Positions 45,962 through 54,956 are shown, counted from the first letter of the stretch. The stretch: 64,000 nt of DNA from Streptomyces misionensis (GCF_900104815.1 NZ_FNTD01000004.1:1178001-1242000), one strand, 5' to 3'. The notes: generated from the sequence alone by a model not told the origin. Program-made: numbers and translations.

Positions 45962-47563
45962 GTGATCGACATCGTCGAGATTTACGTGCACTGGTACGCG
46001 GGCCGGTCCAAGAGCCAGGTGTCGGCCTCGCTGGGGGTGGACCGCAAGACGATCAGGAAGTACCTGGCGCCGGCGGAGAAGGCGGGGATCACCCCGGGCG
46101 GGCCGCCCATGAGCGAGACGGACTGGGCCAAGCTGCTCAAGAGCTGGTTCCCCGAGCTTACGAGCCGGAAGCTGAACCAGGTCAGGTGGGGCGAGATCGA
46201 GCCGCACCGCGACTACGTCAAGGAACTACTGAAGACGACCACGGTCACCACGATCCACCAACGCCTTCGCGACGAGGGCAAGTTGAAAGTGTCACTGACG
46301 ACGTTCCGCCGCTGGGTCCACGAGAACCTGCCCGACGAGGCGGCCCGCTCGAAGGTCACGGTGCTGCGGGACGACGTCGAGCCGGGCTCGGAGGCCCAGA
46401 TCGACTACGGCTTCCTGGGGCAGTGGATCAACCCCACGACCGGGAAACGCCACCGGATCTGGGCGTTCGTGATGGTGCTGCCCGCCTCGCGGCACATGTT
46501 CGTCCGCCCGGTGACGCACATGGACCAGCACGCCTGGACCCTCGCACACGCAGAAGCCTTCCGCTACTTCGGCGGCGTCCCGCACCGCCTGGTGCCGGAC
46601 AACCTCAAGACCGGGGTCGACAAGCCGGACCTCTACGACCCGAAGATCAACCGCTCCTATGCCGAACTCGCCACCTACTACGGCACGTTGGTGGACCCGG
46701 CTCGCGCGTCGAAGCCGAAGGACAAGCCGCGGGTCGAGCGGCCCATGCCTTATGTTCGCGACTCGTTCTGGAGCGGTCGGACGTTCACCTCGCTGGAGCA
46801 CATGCAGGCTGAGGCCCTGCTCTGGGCCACGAACGTCGCAGGTCAGCGCCAGTGCCGCCCGCTGGGGGGTGCCAAGCCACTGTCCGTCTTCGACGCGGTG
46901 GAGGCCAAGGCCCTGCTGCCGCTGCCCGAGGAGCCGTTCGTGCTGGCCCGATGGTCGCAGGCCACCGTCGGCCCGGACATCCACATCAAGGTCGGCCGCA
47001 CGCTCTACTCGGTGCCCTGGAAGCTGATCGGCCGCCGTGTCGATGTCCGCTCCACCGCCACGATGGTCCAGGTCTTCCACGAGGGTGAGCTGGTCAAGAC
47101 GCACGCGGCACTTGAGCAGGGCAAACGCACAGACAAAAACGACTACCCGCCCGAGAAGATCGCCTTCCAGATGCGCACGCCGATCTGGTGCCGCGGCCAA
47201 GCCTCGCAGGTCGGGGACGCCTGTCGGGAAGTGATCGACCAGCTGCTGGAGGTCAACGCCCTCTACCGGCTCCGAGCCGCCCAGGGAGTGCTTGGACTGC
47301 GCAAGAAGTACGGCGACAGCCGGCTGGAGGCCGCCTGCCGCAAGGCGGTCGCGGTCGGTGACCCGTCCTACCGGACCGTCAAGGGCATCCTGGTCGCCGG
47401 GACGGAGACCGACCCGGAACCGGAGACCGGCGACGCCGGAGCCTCGGCCTTCCTGCACGGCCCCGAGGGCCTGTTCGCCGCCACCGTCCCCCTGCAGATC
47501 TCCGGCGAGGTTCACGACGACCAGGGTCACGCCGACGCCGGCGCCGAGGAGGCCGGCCGGTGA
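45962..47563 (+). CDS. istA: IS21-family transposase IstA
   Basis: The 533-aa transposase has an N-terminal helix-turn-helix (YAGRSKSQVSASLGVDRKTIRKYL) and a DDE integrase core: Asp in EAQIDYGFLG, Asp in LVPDNLKTGV and Glu in the later KDKPRVERPM segment, followed by a beta-barrel DNA-binding region (KVGRTLYSVPWKLIGRRV). GTG 45962 follows AAGGAG 10 bases upstream; ATG 45941 is a weaker option. The stop overlaps istB by the ATGA-type arrangement (GTGA, 47560-47563), the usual coupling of the two. Confidence 0.92.
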   Translation: MIDIVEIYVHWYAGRSKSQVSASLGVDRKTIRKYLAPAEKAGITPGGPPMSETDWAKLLKSWFPELTSRKLNQVRWGEIEPHRDYVKELLKTTTVTTIHQRLRDEGKLKVSLTTFRRWVHENLPDEAARSKVTVLRDDVEPGSEAQIDYGFLGQWINPTTGKRHRIWAFVMVLPASRHMFVRPVTHMDQHAWTLAHAEAFRYFGGVPHRLVPDNLKTGVDKPDLYDPKINRSYAELATYYGTLVDPARASKPKDKPRVERPMPYVRDSFWSGRTFTSLEHMQAEALLWATNVAGQRQCRPLGGAKPLSVFDAVEAKALLPLPEEPFVLARWSQATVGPDIHIKVGRTLYSVPWKLIGRRVDVRSTATMVQVFHEGELVKTHAALEQGKRTDKNDYPPEKIAFQMRTPIWCRGQASQVGDACREVIDQLLEVNALYRLRAAQGVLGLRKKYGDSRLEAACRKAVAVGDPSYRTVKGILVAGTETDPEPETGDAGASAFLHGPEGLFAATVPLQISGEVHDDQGHADAGAEEAGR

Positions 47564-48324
47564 GCGTGATGACCACCGCCCTGCGCGACTCGCTGAAGAC
47601 GCTGCGGCTGTCCGGCATGCTGGAAACCCTCGACGCCCGCCTCACCCAGGCCCAGAAGGGCGAGCTTGGGCACCTCGACTTCCTCCAGGTCCTCTGCCAG
47701 GACGAGATCACCCGCCGCGAGTCCGTCGCGCTCGAACGGCGCCTGCGCAGGGCGAAGTTCGAGCAGCAGGCCACACTGGAGGGCTTCGACTTCGCCGCTT
47801 CCCCGAAGCTGCCCGCGGCCCAGATCCGCGACCTGGCGGCCCTGCGCTGGCTTCACTCCGGCGAGTCCGTCATTTTGTTCGGGCCCGTCGGGGTTGGGAA
47901 GACACACGTCGCCCAGGCGCTCGGCCACCAGGCCGTCCGCCAGGGCGCCAACGTCCGCTTCAGCAAGACCAGCCGCATCCTCAGCGAGCTCGCCGGCGGT
48001 CATGCGGACCGCACCTGGGACAAGCGCATGCGCGAACTCATCCGCCCTGACCTGCTGATCCTCGACGACTTCGCCATGCGCCAGCTGACCGCATCCCAGG
48101 CCGATGACCTTTACGAACTCGTCTCCGAGCGGCAGGGACGCTCTCTGATCATCACCAGCAACCGAGCGCCCAGCGACTGGTATCCCCTCTTCCCCAACCC
48201 GGTCGTCGCCGAGTCCCTGCTGGACCGGCTGATCAACGCTAGCCATCAGGTGATCATGAACGGCCCCAGCTACCGGCCCAACAAGCGGCCCAAGGCTCCG
48301 ACCGGTAAGCCGCCGACCGCCTAG
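47560..48324 (+). CDS. istB: IS21-family helper ATPase IstB
   Basis: The 254-aa AAA+ ATPase has Walker A GPVGVGKTH (about residue 108), Walker B LLILDDF and sensor-type ITSNR, in the usual order of IstB. It works with IstA in choosing the target and assembling the transposition complex. The C-terminus ends in a basic Lys/Pro-rich tail. The stop codon CTAG is shared with the passenger gene on the other strand. Confidence 0.93.
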   Translation: MSVMTTALRDSLKTLRLSGMLETLDARLTQAQKGELGHLDFLQVLCQDEITRRESVALERRLRRAKFEQQATLEGFDFAASPKLPAAQIRDLAALRWLHSGESVILFGPVGVGKTHVAQALGHQAVRQGANVRFSKTSRILSELAGGHADRTWDKRMRELIRPDLLILDDFAMRQLTASQADDLYELVSERQGRSLIITSNRAPSDWYPLFPNPVVAESLLDRLINASHQVIMNGPSYRPNKRPKAPTGKPPTA

Positions 48325-48845
48325 CGTCCGGGCTGGTCGACGTTCCACTCCCTCGGCAGGGCCTCGTCACAGAAGACGCAGACGAAGTCCTCTTCGCGCA
48401 CGATGTTGAGCTGCTGGCAGGAGAGGCAGCGTCGGAACACCACCTCGTGCGTGAAACCGGACGGGCGAACGATCCCGGCCCGGTCCAGGGCCTCGACGAC
48501 GGCCGACCACGAGCTGACGTCCGGGCAGTAGCCGGTCGACTGATTGCTGACCTCGCCGGCCACCCACCGCCCGGACTCCTCGCGGAAGCTGATCTCGCCA
48601 GCGCCAAGGACCGCTTCTCCACCAGCACACACCACATGCTCACTGCGACGCGGCGCGAGACGCAGGACCCCAGCCTGATCGATAACGAAGGTGAAGGGCT
48701 CGGCCAACTCCTCCACCGTCCGAGCCGAGACCCACTCGTGGAAGTTCGCCGGCGACCGCATGCCCTGACCCTCGCCGTCCGGTCGGACGAGGCTCCTCAA
48801 CTCGGCCGGCCCGACATAGCGATAGCTCCACCCGCGCATGGTCAT
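48321..48845 (-). CDS. Conserved streptomycete zinc-ribbon protein carried by IS21 element
   Basis: The 174-aa protein begins MTMRGWSYRYVGPAEL. It has a central SEHVVCAGGEAVLGAGEISFRE segment, and its C-terminus carries two CxxC knuckles (CLSCQQLN and CVFCDEALP) that should bind zinc. I recognise it as a common hypothetical family in Streptomyces chromosomes, function unknown. It ends tail to tail with istB, with its stop in the same CTAG, and lies inside the IS21 repeats, so it moves with the element. The start is either 48845 or 48839; neither has a strong ribosome binding site. Confidence 0.7.
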   Translation of the reverse strand: MTMRGWSYRYVGPAELRSLVRPDGEGQGMRSPANFHEWVSARTVEELAEPFTFVIDQAGVLRLAPRRSEHVVCAGGEAVLGAGEISFREESGRWVAGEVSNQSTGYCPDVSSWSAVVEALDRAGIVRPSGFTHEVVFRRCLSCQQLNIVREEDFVCVFCDEALPREWNVDQPGR

Positions 48846-48902
48846 GCTCGCCAACCTAGACCCGACTGGGGCGAGGACCTGGGGAATTACGTGACCGCCG
48901 GG

Positions 48903-48927
48903 GTGGGGAATTACGTGATCGTCGACA
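48903..48927 (-). repeat. Right terminal inverted repeat of IS21-family element
   Basis: It ends ATTACGTGATCGTCGACA and is directly followed by GAGGC, the target duplication. Confidence 0.9.
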
Positions 48928-49326
48928 GAGGCGTCGCTGCCCAGATTCCAGCATCGACAGAAAGGCCTGGCTGAGCCCGGTGAGGAGGGCTATGTCCTCT
49001 TGACGGAGGTGGCCATACTCTCGGACGAGTTGGCAGAGCCTGCCGAAGTCCATGCGTAATAGGGCGTCTCTGACTTCCTGGCGAGCCCATACATGGGATG
49101 GAACGAAGGGGCGTGCAGGCTGCACGGCAGTCCCGCTGCGAACGCACCCGGAACAGATGTCTTCCCTGTTGTACCGACTCAGGCGGCATCGGCAGAGGTT
49201 GCAGAGCCGGGCGTGGCTGTTTGGAGGGGAGGTGCTTCTTGCAGGGCTCAGGGCGCTGTGCTCCGTGCCCGACGGGGTTGGGACGGCATCAGACGAGCGT
49301 CGAGATGGGTAGTCATTGTCACCCAT
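48928..49326 (-). pseudogene. N-terminal fragment of an XRE regulator, broken by IS21
   Basis: Starting at ATG 49326, the frame encodes a four-cysteine knuckle (CNLCRCRLSRYN and CSGC), then a linker and an XRE helix-turn-helix (LRQEDIALLTGLSQAFLSML). It stops being coding at the IS21 insertion. Removing the element and one GAGGC copy restores the frame into LTNIDRIVMLLDG at 45654, a clean reconstruction. The intact paralogue at 61515-62996 has the same layout. The upstream palindrome at 49476-49494 may be its operator. Confidence 0.82.
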
Positions 49327-49475
49327 CGCAACCGTAGGTGCGTTCGGGGAGCTTCTGGACGCGTCGCCCCGGGTGGTGGTTGCGCCGGGGAGCGCCGCGC
49401 TCAATCCCAGATCGGGCATCCGTTCCCTCCGTTGGCCGGTGATGCCCTCAGACTGACGCCAGTCGAGTCGAAGTA

Positions 49476-49494
49476 CCCGGACAGACTGTCCGGG
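49476..49494. promoter_or_regulatory. CCGGACA-N3-TGTCCGG operator-like palindrome
   Basis: CCCGGACA GAC TGTCCGGG has perfect 8-bp arms, in the promoter region of the broken XRE gene. The same core appears at 51443-51461 ahead of a second XRE gene. Confidence 0.6.
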
Positions 49495-49532
49495 TCGGCG
49501 ATGGCCTAGCGTTAAGCACCATTGGCAATCAG

Positions 49533-50096
49533 TCAGGAGACGGCCCTGCTGGCCTCATCTAGTACGGCGTCCCAGGGGTTCCGGCGCCCTGGCATGCCAG
49601 CTCGCGGCTCTGCGAGCGGCCATACCTTGTCTCCGTAGATCAACCGCACGCCTGAGTCGTGAAGAGCCATGATGTGCCGCTCCCAGGCGGGGTGGCGAGC
49701 ATGGGCGGCGTTCACCCGGGGCCAGACGACTACGGGCAGGTCCAGCGTTCCGATTGCTTCGTTGACCTGCGTCAACGCCTGGTTGTCTGCAATTCCCAGA
49801 GCGAGCTTGGCGACTGTGTTCGCACTTGCCGGTGCCACGACATAGCAGTCCACGGGTGGATGCGGCCGGGAGTCACCCGGCAGACGTGATTCGGACCGTA
49901 CGGGAAGGCCCGTCAGCCCTTCGAGCTCCGCCGTCTCGCCACTCGCGCGGAGCCACTGGCCCGCGGTCGGTGTGAGCGTGACCGCAACTGTCCAGCCCCG
50001 TTCGAGCGCTGGGATCACGAGCCCTGTACGCAGTTCCTCAATCCCGCCGGCGCTCGATCCGACGACGCCCAGCACCTTCCCCTGCATCGAACTCAC
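49533..50096 (-). CDS. Flavoprotein (phosphopantothenoylcysteine decarboxylase-like)
   Basis: The 187-aa protein has the HFCD flavoprotein fold: VLGVVGSSAGGIEELRTGLVIPAL (FMN phosphate loop), CYVVAPASANTVAKLALGIADN (the typical PASANT signature) and WPRVNAAHARHPAWERHI. It probably binds FMN and could oxidise, decarboxylate or simply sense a small molecule; no substrate is known. The start is GTG 50096, overlapping the stop of the XRE gene (GTGA), so the two are translationally coupled. Such XRE-flavoprotein pairs are frequent in Streptomyces. Confidence 0.78.
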   Translation of the reverse strand: MSSMQGKVLGVVGSSAGGIEELRTGLVIPALERGWTVAVTLTPTAGQWLRASGETAELEGLTGLPVRSESRLPGDSRPHPPVDCYVVAPASANTVAKLALGIADNQALTQVNEAIGTLDLPVVVWPRVNAAHARHPAWERHIMALHDSGVRLIYGDKVWPLAEPRAGMPGRRNPWDAVLDEASRAVS

Positions 50097-51325
50097 TGCA
50101 CCGCCCTGCATCGTTGGGCCATGGCCAGCAGCTCGGACGAGTGACTGCCGCCCGTGACCGGGGACTGCTTCCTCAGGTCGCGAAGGGTCTCGCGGACACG
50201 TGGATTGTTCCGCACGAGCTGAGGCGAGGTGTGTTCGGCCTCCCGCAGTTCCCTGAAGGATTCGTCGACGCGACCCCTGAGGCAGAGGCCGCGGGCGTAG
50301 TCGATGCGATGAGACACGGCGCGTTCCGCTGGCATATGGGAGACGTCGATGCGGCCGTGCTCGACGACGTATGGGATGTTCTCGAGGTCGAGCTCGATCG
50401 ACAGGCGGTGCAGCTCGACGTTCGTCGGACCGAAGCACGTCTGCCAGTGGTTCTGGTCGGAACCCAGCCGGTTGGAGAGCTGCTTCGCCTTCTCCAACAG
50501 GGAGTTGGCGGTGGGCCGATCCTGGTGCCGTGCAGCAGCCACAGCAGCTCGCAGATGAATCATGCCAAGCAGACTCAAGGCGGCCGGGTCATCGTCGCGA
50601 ACCTGACTGACGAGCCAGGTCGCGGCAGTATCGCCCAGTTCGAGGGCGTCCTCGTATCGCCCGTTGGCCAGCAGTGCATGCGTACCCGAGCGTGCGGCGG
50701 AGGCGAGCGACAGCGGGTCCTTGGACTCGTCGGCCGCCCGCATGGCGCGCTCGGCCGCGAGCCACGACAAGTCGGACTCGCCGACCTTGGCGAGGGTGGT
50801 TGCCGCCAGGTGATACGTGCGGGCTGAGACGGCGAGGCCGCGACGCCGCTGGTCGCCAGGCGGAAGGTCTTCCAGCTCGTGGGCAGTCCTCAGCAGACCG
50901 GGCAGGGCAGCGATGACGTCGCCAAGAACGCCAGCCTGGTACTCGCCCCAGCTCCGCTCGACGAAGACCTGCGCCTGCTCCGGTCTCGGCAACTGCCGCT
51001 CCGCCGTGGGACCGAACAGAAGCTTGGAGAGCCGTCGAGGGCTCATCAGCGCATCGCGAACTGCTGGCACGTCGTCCATGTGCTTTTCCCCGTCCTCCAA
51101 GAGGACGGGCTGCCCCATCAGGTCGCCGAGTGGGACACGCAGTACGCGAGCGAGTTCAGCCAACTTGTCGATTCTTGGCGGCCTTCGTACTCCTCGCTCG
51201 ATCTTCGACAGCCAGTCGGTGCTGTGACCGACTAGGCCGGCGAGAACGGGCTGTGTGTAGCCGCGGCGCTCGCGGTAGAACGCGATCCGCTCTCCAATGC
51301 TGAGATGATCATCAAGACCACGCAT
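50093..51325 (-). CDS. XRE-family regulator with TPR-like C-terminus
   Basis: The 410-aa protein has an N-terminal helix-turn-helix (RIAFYRERRGYTQPVLAGLVGHSTDWLSKIERG, cited in part) and a long helical region resembling tetratricopeptide repeats (for example YHLAATTLAKVGESDLSWLA), typical of streptomycete regulators that sense a peptide or small molecule. ATG 51325 begins MRGLDDHLSIGER; the longer frame back to 51421 lacks support. It is divergent from the membrane protein gene. The inverted repeat at 51443-51461 in the shared promoter region may be its operator. It is coupled to the flavoprotein gene. Confidence 0.82.
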   Translation of the reverse strand: MRGLDDHLSIGERIAFYRERRGYTQPVLAGLVGHSTDWLSKIERGVRRPPRIDKLAELARVLRVPLGDLMGQPVLLEDGEKHMDDVPAVRDALMSPRRLSKLLFGPTAERQLPRPEQAQVFVERSWGEYQAGVLGDVIAALPGLLRTAHELEDLPPGDQRRRGLAVSARTYHLAATTLAKVGESDLSWLAAERAMRAADESKDPLSLASAARSGTHALLANGRYEDALELGDTAATWLVSQVRDDDPAALSLLGMIHLRAAVAAARHQDRPTANSLLEKAKQLSNRLGSDQNHWQTCFGPTNVELHRLSIELDLENIPYVVEHGRIDVSHMPAERAVSHRIDYARGLCLRGRVDESFRELREAEHTSPQLVRNNPRVRETLRDLRKQSPVTGGSHSSELLAMAQRCRAVQ

Positions 51326-51691
51326 GGCGCTGCCTCCCCCACTTGGTCCGTCATTCACGGTAGCGGCCGAGCAGGCCGCGAGATCAGGCAGTGATTCGGG
51401 CTGCGGTGCCATGTACAACATCCACTCTCGGGCCTAGAACAGGCCGGACACTCTGTCCGGCACGCTGGCCCCGGATCGACGCGGCTCTGAGGAGGCTCGC
51501 CAGGCTGATCACGATCCCGTCGCCTGCGGGAGGGGGCGGGACCAGGCGTCGCGGAAGCCTTCGTGTCGAAACGAGCCAACGTCTCGCGGACCGTCACACC
51601 CTCGTGAAGAGGTCTTAACAGAACGAACGCCCCTCTGATCCAAGTGTGCTGGAGCAAGGCGAGCAGAGTAGAGGATCACTACTCTGCATGA
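51326..51691. promoter_or_regulatory. Divergent promoter region of XRE and membrane protein genes
   Basis: This 366-base stretch holds the operator-like palindrome at 51443-51461 and the starts of transcription for both sides. Low-confidence frames inside it lack family patterns. Confidence 0.5.
51443..51461. promoter_or_regulatory. CCGGACA-N3-TGTCCGG operator-like palindrome
   Basis: GCCGGACA CTC TGTCCGGC has perfect 8-bp arms, 118 bases upstream of the XRE start. It shares a 7-bp arm core with the palindrome at 49476-49494, and the arms are 1970 bases apart in identical orientation. Confidence 0.6.
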
Positions 51692-53248
51692 GTGCTCTCA
51701 TACGACGAGTTGACATCCCCGGAGCGCGAACTGTGGGACGCGTTCCCCGAGGGACACCGAGTGGACCTGCGCATGGGGGTGCCCGAGGACGACCTTGTCG
51801 CCGAAGGTGGGCAGTGGGGCCCGGGACGGACGGTTCGGGCTGGCGTGATTGGGGCGCTCCTTCTGGGTGCGAACAGCATGCAGCCGGGCTCTGTAGCGTG
51901 CCTGAGGCTCGCCGGGGCGCGGGTATCCGGGCGCCTCAACCTGGCTGGCGCACAGATCGCTCACGCCCTCTGGCTCGAGGACTGCTGGTTCGAGGAGGGT
52001 GTGGATCTCTCCGGAGCGTCGACCCAGGCGATTGCGATCGTGGGCAGTCGAGTGCCGGGCGTGGAAGCCAGCTTGGTCCGTATCGATGGGCCCCTCGACC
52101 TGCGGCGCTCTCGCCTGGCAAGTGGCTCCGCCCCGCCCCTCCACCGCAGGGTCACCGGTCTGTCGCTGACCAACGCCCACGTGAGCGGCGCCGTGAAACT
52201 CAGCGGGGCCGAGATCACCGCACCCGAGGAATGGGCAGTGTCGGCTGGCGGCCTGGTCGCGGAGGGCGGTGTCTACTGCGTGGACGGATTCGTCGCGCGC
52301 GGCGAAATCCGTCTCCTGGGGGCACAGCTGCCGGGCGGACTCCACATGCGGGGCGCACACCTGGTGAACCCCGGCCCACACGGGGTGGCGCTCGCCCTGG
52401 ACAACGCCGTTGCCTCGACGCTCGACTTGTCCGACGGGTTCATCGCGAACGGGACCATACGGCTGCGAGGTGCCCGGATCTCGGACAAACTGACCTTTGA
52501 AGGTGCCATCCTGAACGGGCCGCCTGATGGCCACGGGCCGTCTTTGGTCGCCTTGCTGATGCAAGCCGTCGACTTCGACTTCACCCTGGCCCAGCCACCG
52601 ACCGGCATCGTGGACCTGCGGGGCGCGCAGGTTTCCTACCTCCACGACAACGAGCACAGCTGGCCAGACGTGGTTGAGCTGGACGGCTTCGTCTACGGCT
52701 CAATCAAGATGGACGAAGCCGGCGAGCGGCGGGAGGCAGTGACACGGCGGGGCTCCGTGGCCCACCGCATGGCGTGGATACGACGGAGCCCGGGCTACAG
52801 TCCCCAGCCCTATGAGCAGTTGGCGAGCTGGTATAGGAAGGTCGGTCACGATGACGACGCCCGCCGCGTACTACTGGCCAAACAGCGCCATCGGCGTCAA
52901 ACACTTCATCCGGCCGCGCGCGCGTGGGGGCACCTGCTCGACGCGACCGTCGGCTACGGATACCGTCCCTGGCTGACTGGCGTCTGGCTTCTCGCGCTGA
53001 CCTTGCTGGGCACGCTGTGTTTCGGCACGCACTCCCCCAGCCCGGTCCAACGAGGCGAAGGAGCCCGGTTCCAACCCCTCGTCTACACACTCGACCTCTT
53101 GATGCCCATCGGTGGCCTGGGGCAGCGCGCAGCCTGGTACTGGTCGAACGACAGCCTCCAATGGCTGGCCTACCTACTGATCGCCTTCGGCTGGGTGCTG
53201 ACGACCGCCGTCATCGCGGGTGTCACCCGCACCCTACAGAAAAACTAG
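51692..53248 (+). CDS. Membrane protein with repeated beta-helix-like region
   Basis: The 518-aa protein has a long central region with pentapeptide-like spacing (LRLAGARVSGRLNLAGAQI and LRGARISDKLTFEGAIL), suggesting a right-handed beta-helix. A linker follows, with SWYRKVGHDDDARRVLLAKQ, and then two to three C-terminal membrane helices (WLTGVWLLALTLLGTL and LAYLLIAFGWVLTTAVIAG). It is a known streptomycete membrane protein type often labelled oxidoreductase without evidence, and I assign no function. GTG 51692 has no strong ribosome binding site; no better start is visible. Divergent from the XRE-flavoprotein operon. Confidence 0.7.
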   Translation: MLSYDELTSPERELWDAFPEGHRVDLRMGVPEDDLVAEGGQWGPGRTVRAGVIGALLLGANSMQPGSVACLRLAGARVSGRLNLAGAQIAHALWLEDCWFEEGVDLSGASTQAIAIVGSRVPGVEASLVRIDGPLDLRRSRLASGSAPPLHRRVTGLSLTNAHVSGAVKLSGAEITAPEEWAVSAGGLVAEGGVYCVDGFVARGEIRLLGAQLPGGLHMRGAHLVNPGPHGVALALDNAVASTLDLSDGFIANGTIRLRGARISDKLTFEGAILNGPPDGHGPSLVALLMQAVDFDFTLAQPPTGIVDLRGAQVSYLHDNEHSWPDVVELDGFVYGSIKMDEAGERREAVTRRGSVAHRMAWIRRSPGYSPQPYEQLASWYRKVGHDDDARRVLLAKQRHRRQTLHPAARAWGHLLDATVGYGYRPWLTGVWLLALTLLGTLCFGTHSPSPVQRGEGARFQPLVYTLDLLMPIGGLGQRAAWYWSNDSLQWLAYLLIAFGWVLTTAVIAGVTRTLQKN

Positions 53249-53453
53249 CGGTCGACAGCTGAGTTCGGGCGTCACCGGTAGATCAAGCCGTGCTCGGCAC
53301 CCCAGCCGGCGATCACCTGCTTCACGCCGAGATCCCAAACAAGACGCCGGAAGTTTTCGTGGTGCCGCGGTCACCCAGGACGGCATCCGGAGGGCGCCGG
53401 GGCCAGTCGTTCCTACCGCCACTCGTGCCTGTGCGAGGGGCGGTGTCGTGCTG

Positions 53454-54371
53454 TCAGCCAACCTCTCGGCTGACAACGTCAGCTGATGGACCGAGTTCCA
53501 GGATGCCGGCGCGAAGCTGCCCACAGGCCGCGCCTGTTCCCCGTCCAGCGGAGGAATGGTGGGCTACCGTCCACCCGGTCAGCTCGCGGGTGATCTCGGC
53601 GATGAATTCAGTTTCGCGTGGGCTGGGACTCAGGGGGCTGCCCTGTACGGGATTGAAGCTGGAGAGTCGCAGCAAAAGGAAGCGGCCCGCGTAAGGCGTG
53701 AGCAGGTCAGTGAGTGCCACCTCGTCCTTGGGTCGCGTGTTGTGCTCGCAAAGAACGTAGTTGAGGACCACGGGGCGCAGGTCAGCTGCGGCAGCCCACA
53801 GCGGTAGCACTTCAACCGGATCGTCAGCGCGTGGAATGACCATTCTCCGCTGAGCGGCGTAAGCTCCGTGCAGCGAGAACATGAACCGGTTCGGCAGCCA
53901 GGCCTGGGGCTTCAGGAGGCTCCGAACCCACGCTTGCGGGGCGATGCTGGTTACCTTCACCTCGCGGGCCAGTTCCCGGTTGGTGATCGTTCTCGCGGCG
54001 GCAGTGACATGCGCCCAGTTGGCAGCCGCGTCTCCGACGCCGGCGAAGTCGACCCAGGCGAGAGGTCCCTGCCCATCCCGGACATTTGCCGCCACCTGCT
54101 CCACCGCGGCGACAATCTCGTGACCCTGCAGGTTCCGGACAAAAGGCGTGCGTGCGAAGGTAGTGGCACAGTGCGTGCAGCCGTACCGACATCCCGCCTG
54201 AGCTGACATGCACACCGAATAGGCGCCGTGGTCTCCCTCCCAGAGTTGTACAGCCTCGAAGGTAGCCCTGTCTGACGTTTTAAACACGTACTTTATGGTG
54301 CGTCCGGGTGGTTCCGGGTAAACAGTCGAAATAACCTCAACCGCATTCCGAGGAGCCGACATCCCTGACAT
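53454..54371 (-). CDS. RlmN/Cfr-like radical SAM methylase
   Basis: The 305-aa protein has the RlmN/Cfr radical SAM signature: CRYGCTHC (Cys61, 65 and 68) binds the 4Fe-4S cluster. GTGAACGQL near the C-terminus supplies the resolving/methyl-carrying Cys that is conserved in RlmN (AACGQL). It should methylate an adenine, in RlmN A2503 of 23S rRNA or a tRNA. It is shorter than typical RlmN (about 350-380 aa) and lacks the usual N-terminal helical domain, so the substrate may differ; Cfr-type resistance is possible. ATG 54371 follows AAAGGA. It is convergent with the membrane protein gene across about 205 bases. Confidence 0.72.
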   Translation of the reverse strand: MSGMSAPRNAVEVISTVYPEPPGRTIKYVFKTSDRATFEAVQLWEGDHGAYSVCMSAQAGCRYGCTHCATTFARTPFVRNLQGHEIVAAVEQVAANVRDGQGPLAWVDFAGVGDAAANWAHVTAAARTITNRELAREVKVTSIAPQAWVRSLLKPQAWLPNRFMFSLHGAYAAQRRMVIPRADDPVEVLPLWAAAADLRPVVLNYVLCEHNTRPKDEVALTDLLTPYAGRFLLLRLSSFNPVQGSPLSPSPRETEFIAEITRELTGWTVAHHSSAGRGTGAACGQLRAGILELGPSADVVSREVG

Positions 54372-54956
54372 GGTACGGATTCCTTTCCCTGAGTCGTCCG
54401 AGCCCGGCCGATGGGGCGGCAATCGGGACGATGATTCGCACCTTGCGTTCAGCTTTCTCAGCCACTCACCAACGAAATGTCTTGGCTATCGTGAGATTAG
54501 ACCGGACCCAAGTGATAGCTGCCTCCCGAAGCATGAGAAGCCCGCCAGTGCACCGTAGGACTTGATCGCCACCACGCAAAATAACTCTCGTGATATCTCT
54601 TGTGTAATTCCTGGATGCATTCCTGTAGATCGCCTGCCAACAGGCTGGGCGGGTAATGCGTAGCCTGCAGGGACAGTGATCGATCTGTCGTGGCGCCGGG
54701 GCTGGGCATCCGGGCCCGCGGGAACCCAACTCGGCGCTGGGTGGTGCTTCGCGGAGGCCGGACTCGCCCCGCGACGGCAGTCTGCGGTGACAGCCTCATG
54801 AAGATCCCAGACAGCGGCAGCCCTGCCATGGCTGACGTTGCCCCACCACGTCTGATGCGCAAGACGATGGGAGGACAGTAGCGGAAGGATTCCCCATGGC
54901 TACGAGTCACCCGTTGGCGTGATCTTGCTGTCATATCTCTTGTCGCCCCGCTATGC
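54372..54956. other. Gene-free stretch between the RlmN-like gene and aspartate T-box
   Basis: No gene is supported. Two related motifs stand out: GTGATATCTCTTGTG at 54590 and GTCATATCTCTTGTC at 54930, the second just before the T-box transcript. They may mark promoter elements or regulator sites. The rest shows nothing recognisable. Confidence 0.5.

Larger units (their letters stand above)
45655..48927 (+). mobile_element. IS21-family insertion sequence with a passenger gene
   Basis: Terminal repeats at 45655-45679 and 48903-48927 both read TGTCG, then TCACGTAATTCCCCAC, inward. Each end has further partial copies of ACGTAATTCC (left at 45697 and 45719, right at 48882), as usual for IS21. 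The element is flanked by the 5-bp duplication GAGGC (45650-45654 and 48928-48932). It carries istA, istB and, before the right end, an unrelated minus-strand gene (48321-48845). Confidence 0.92.
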
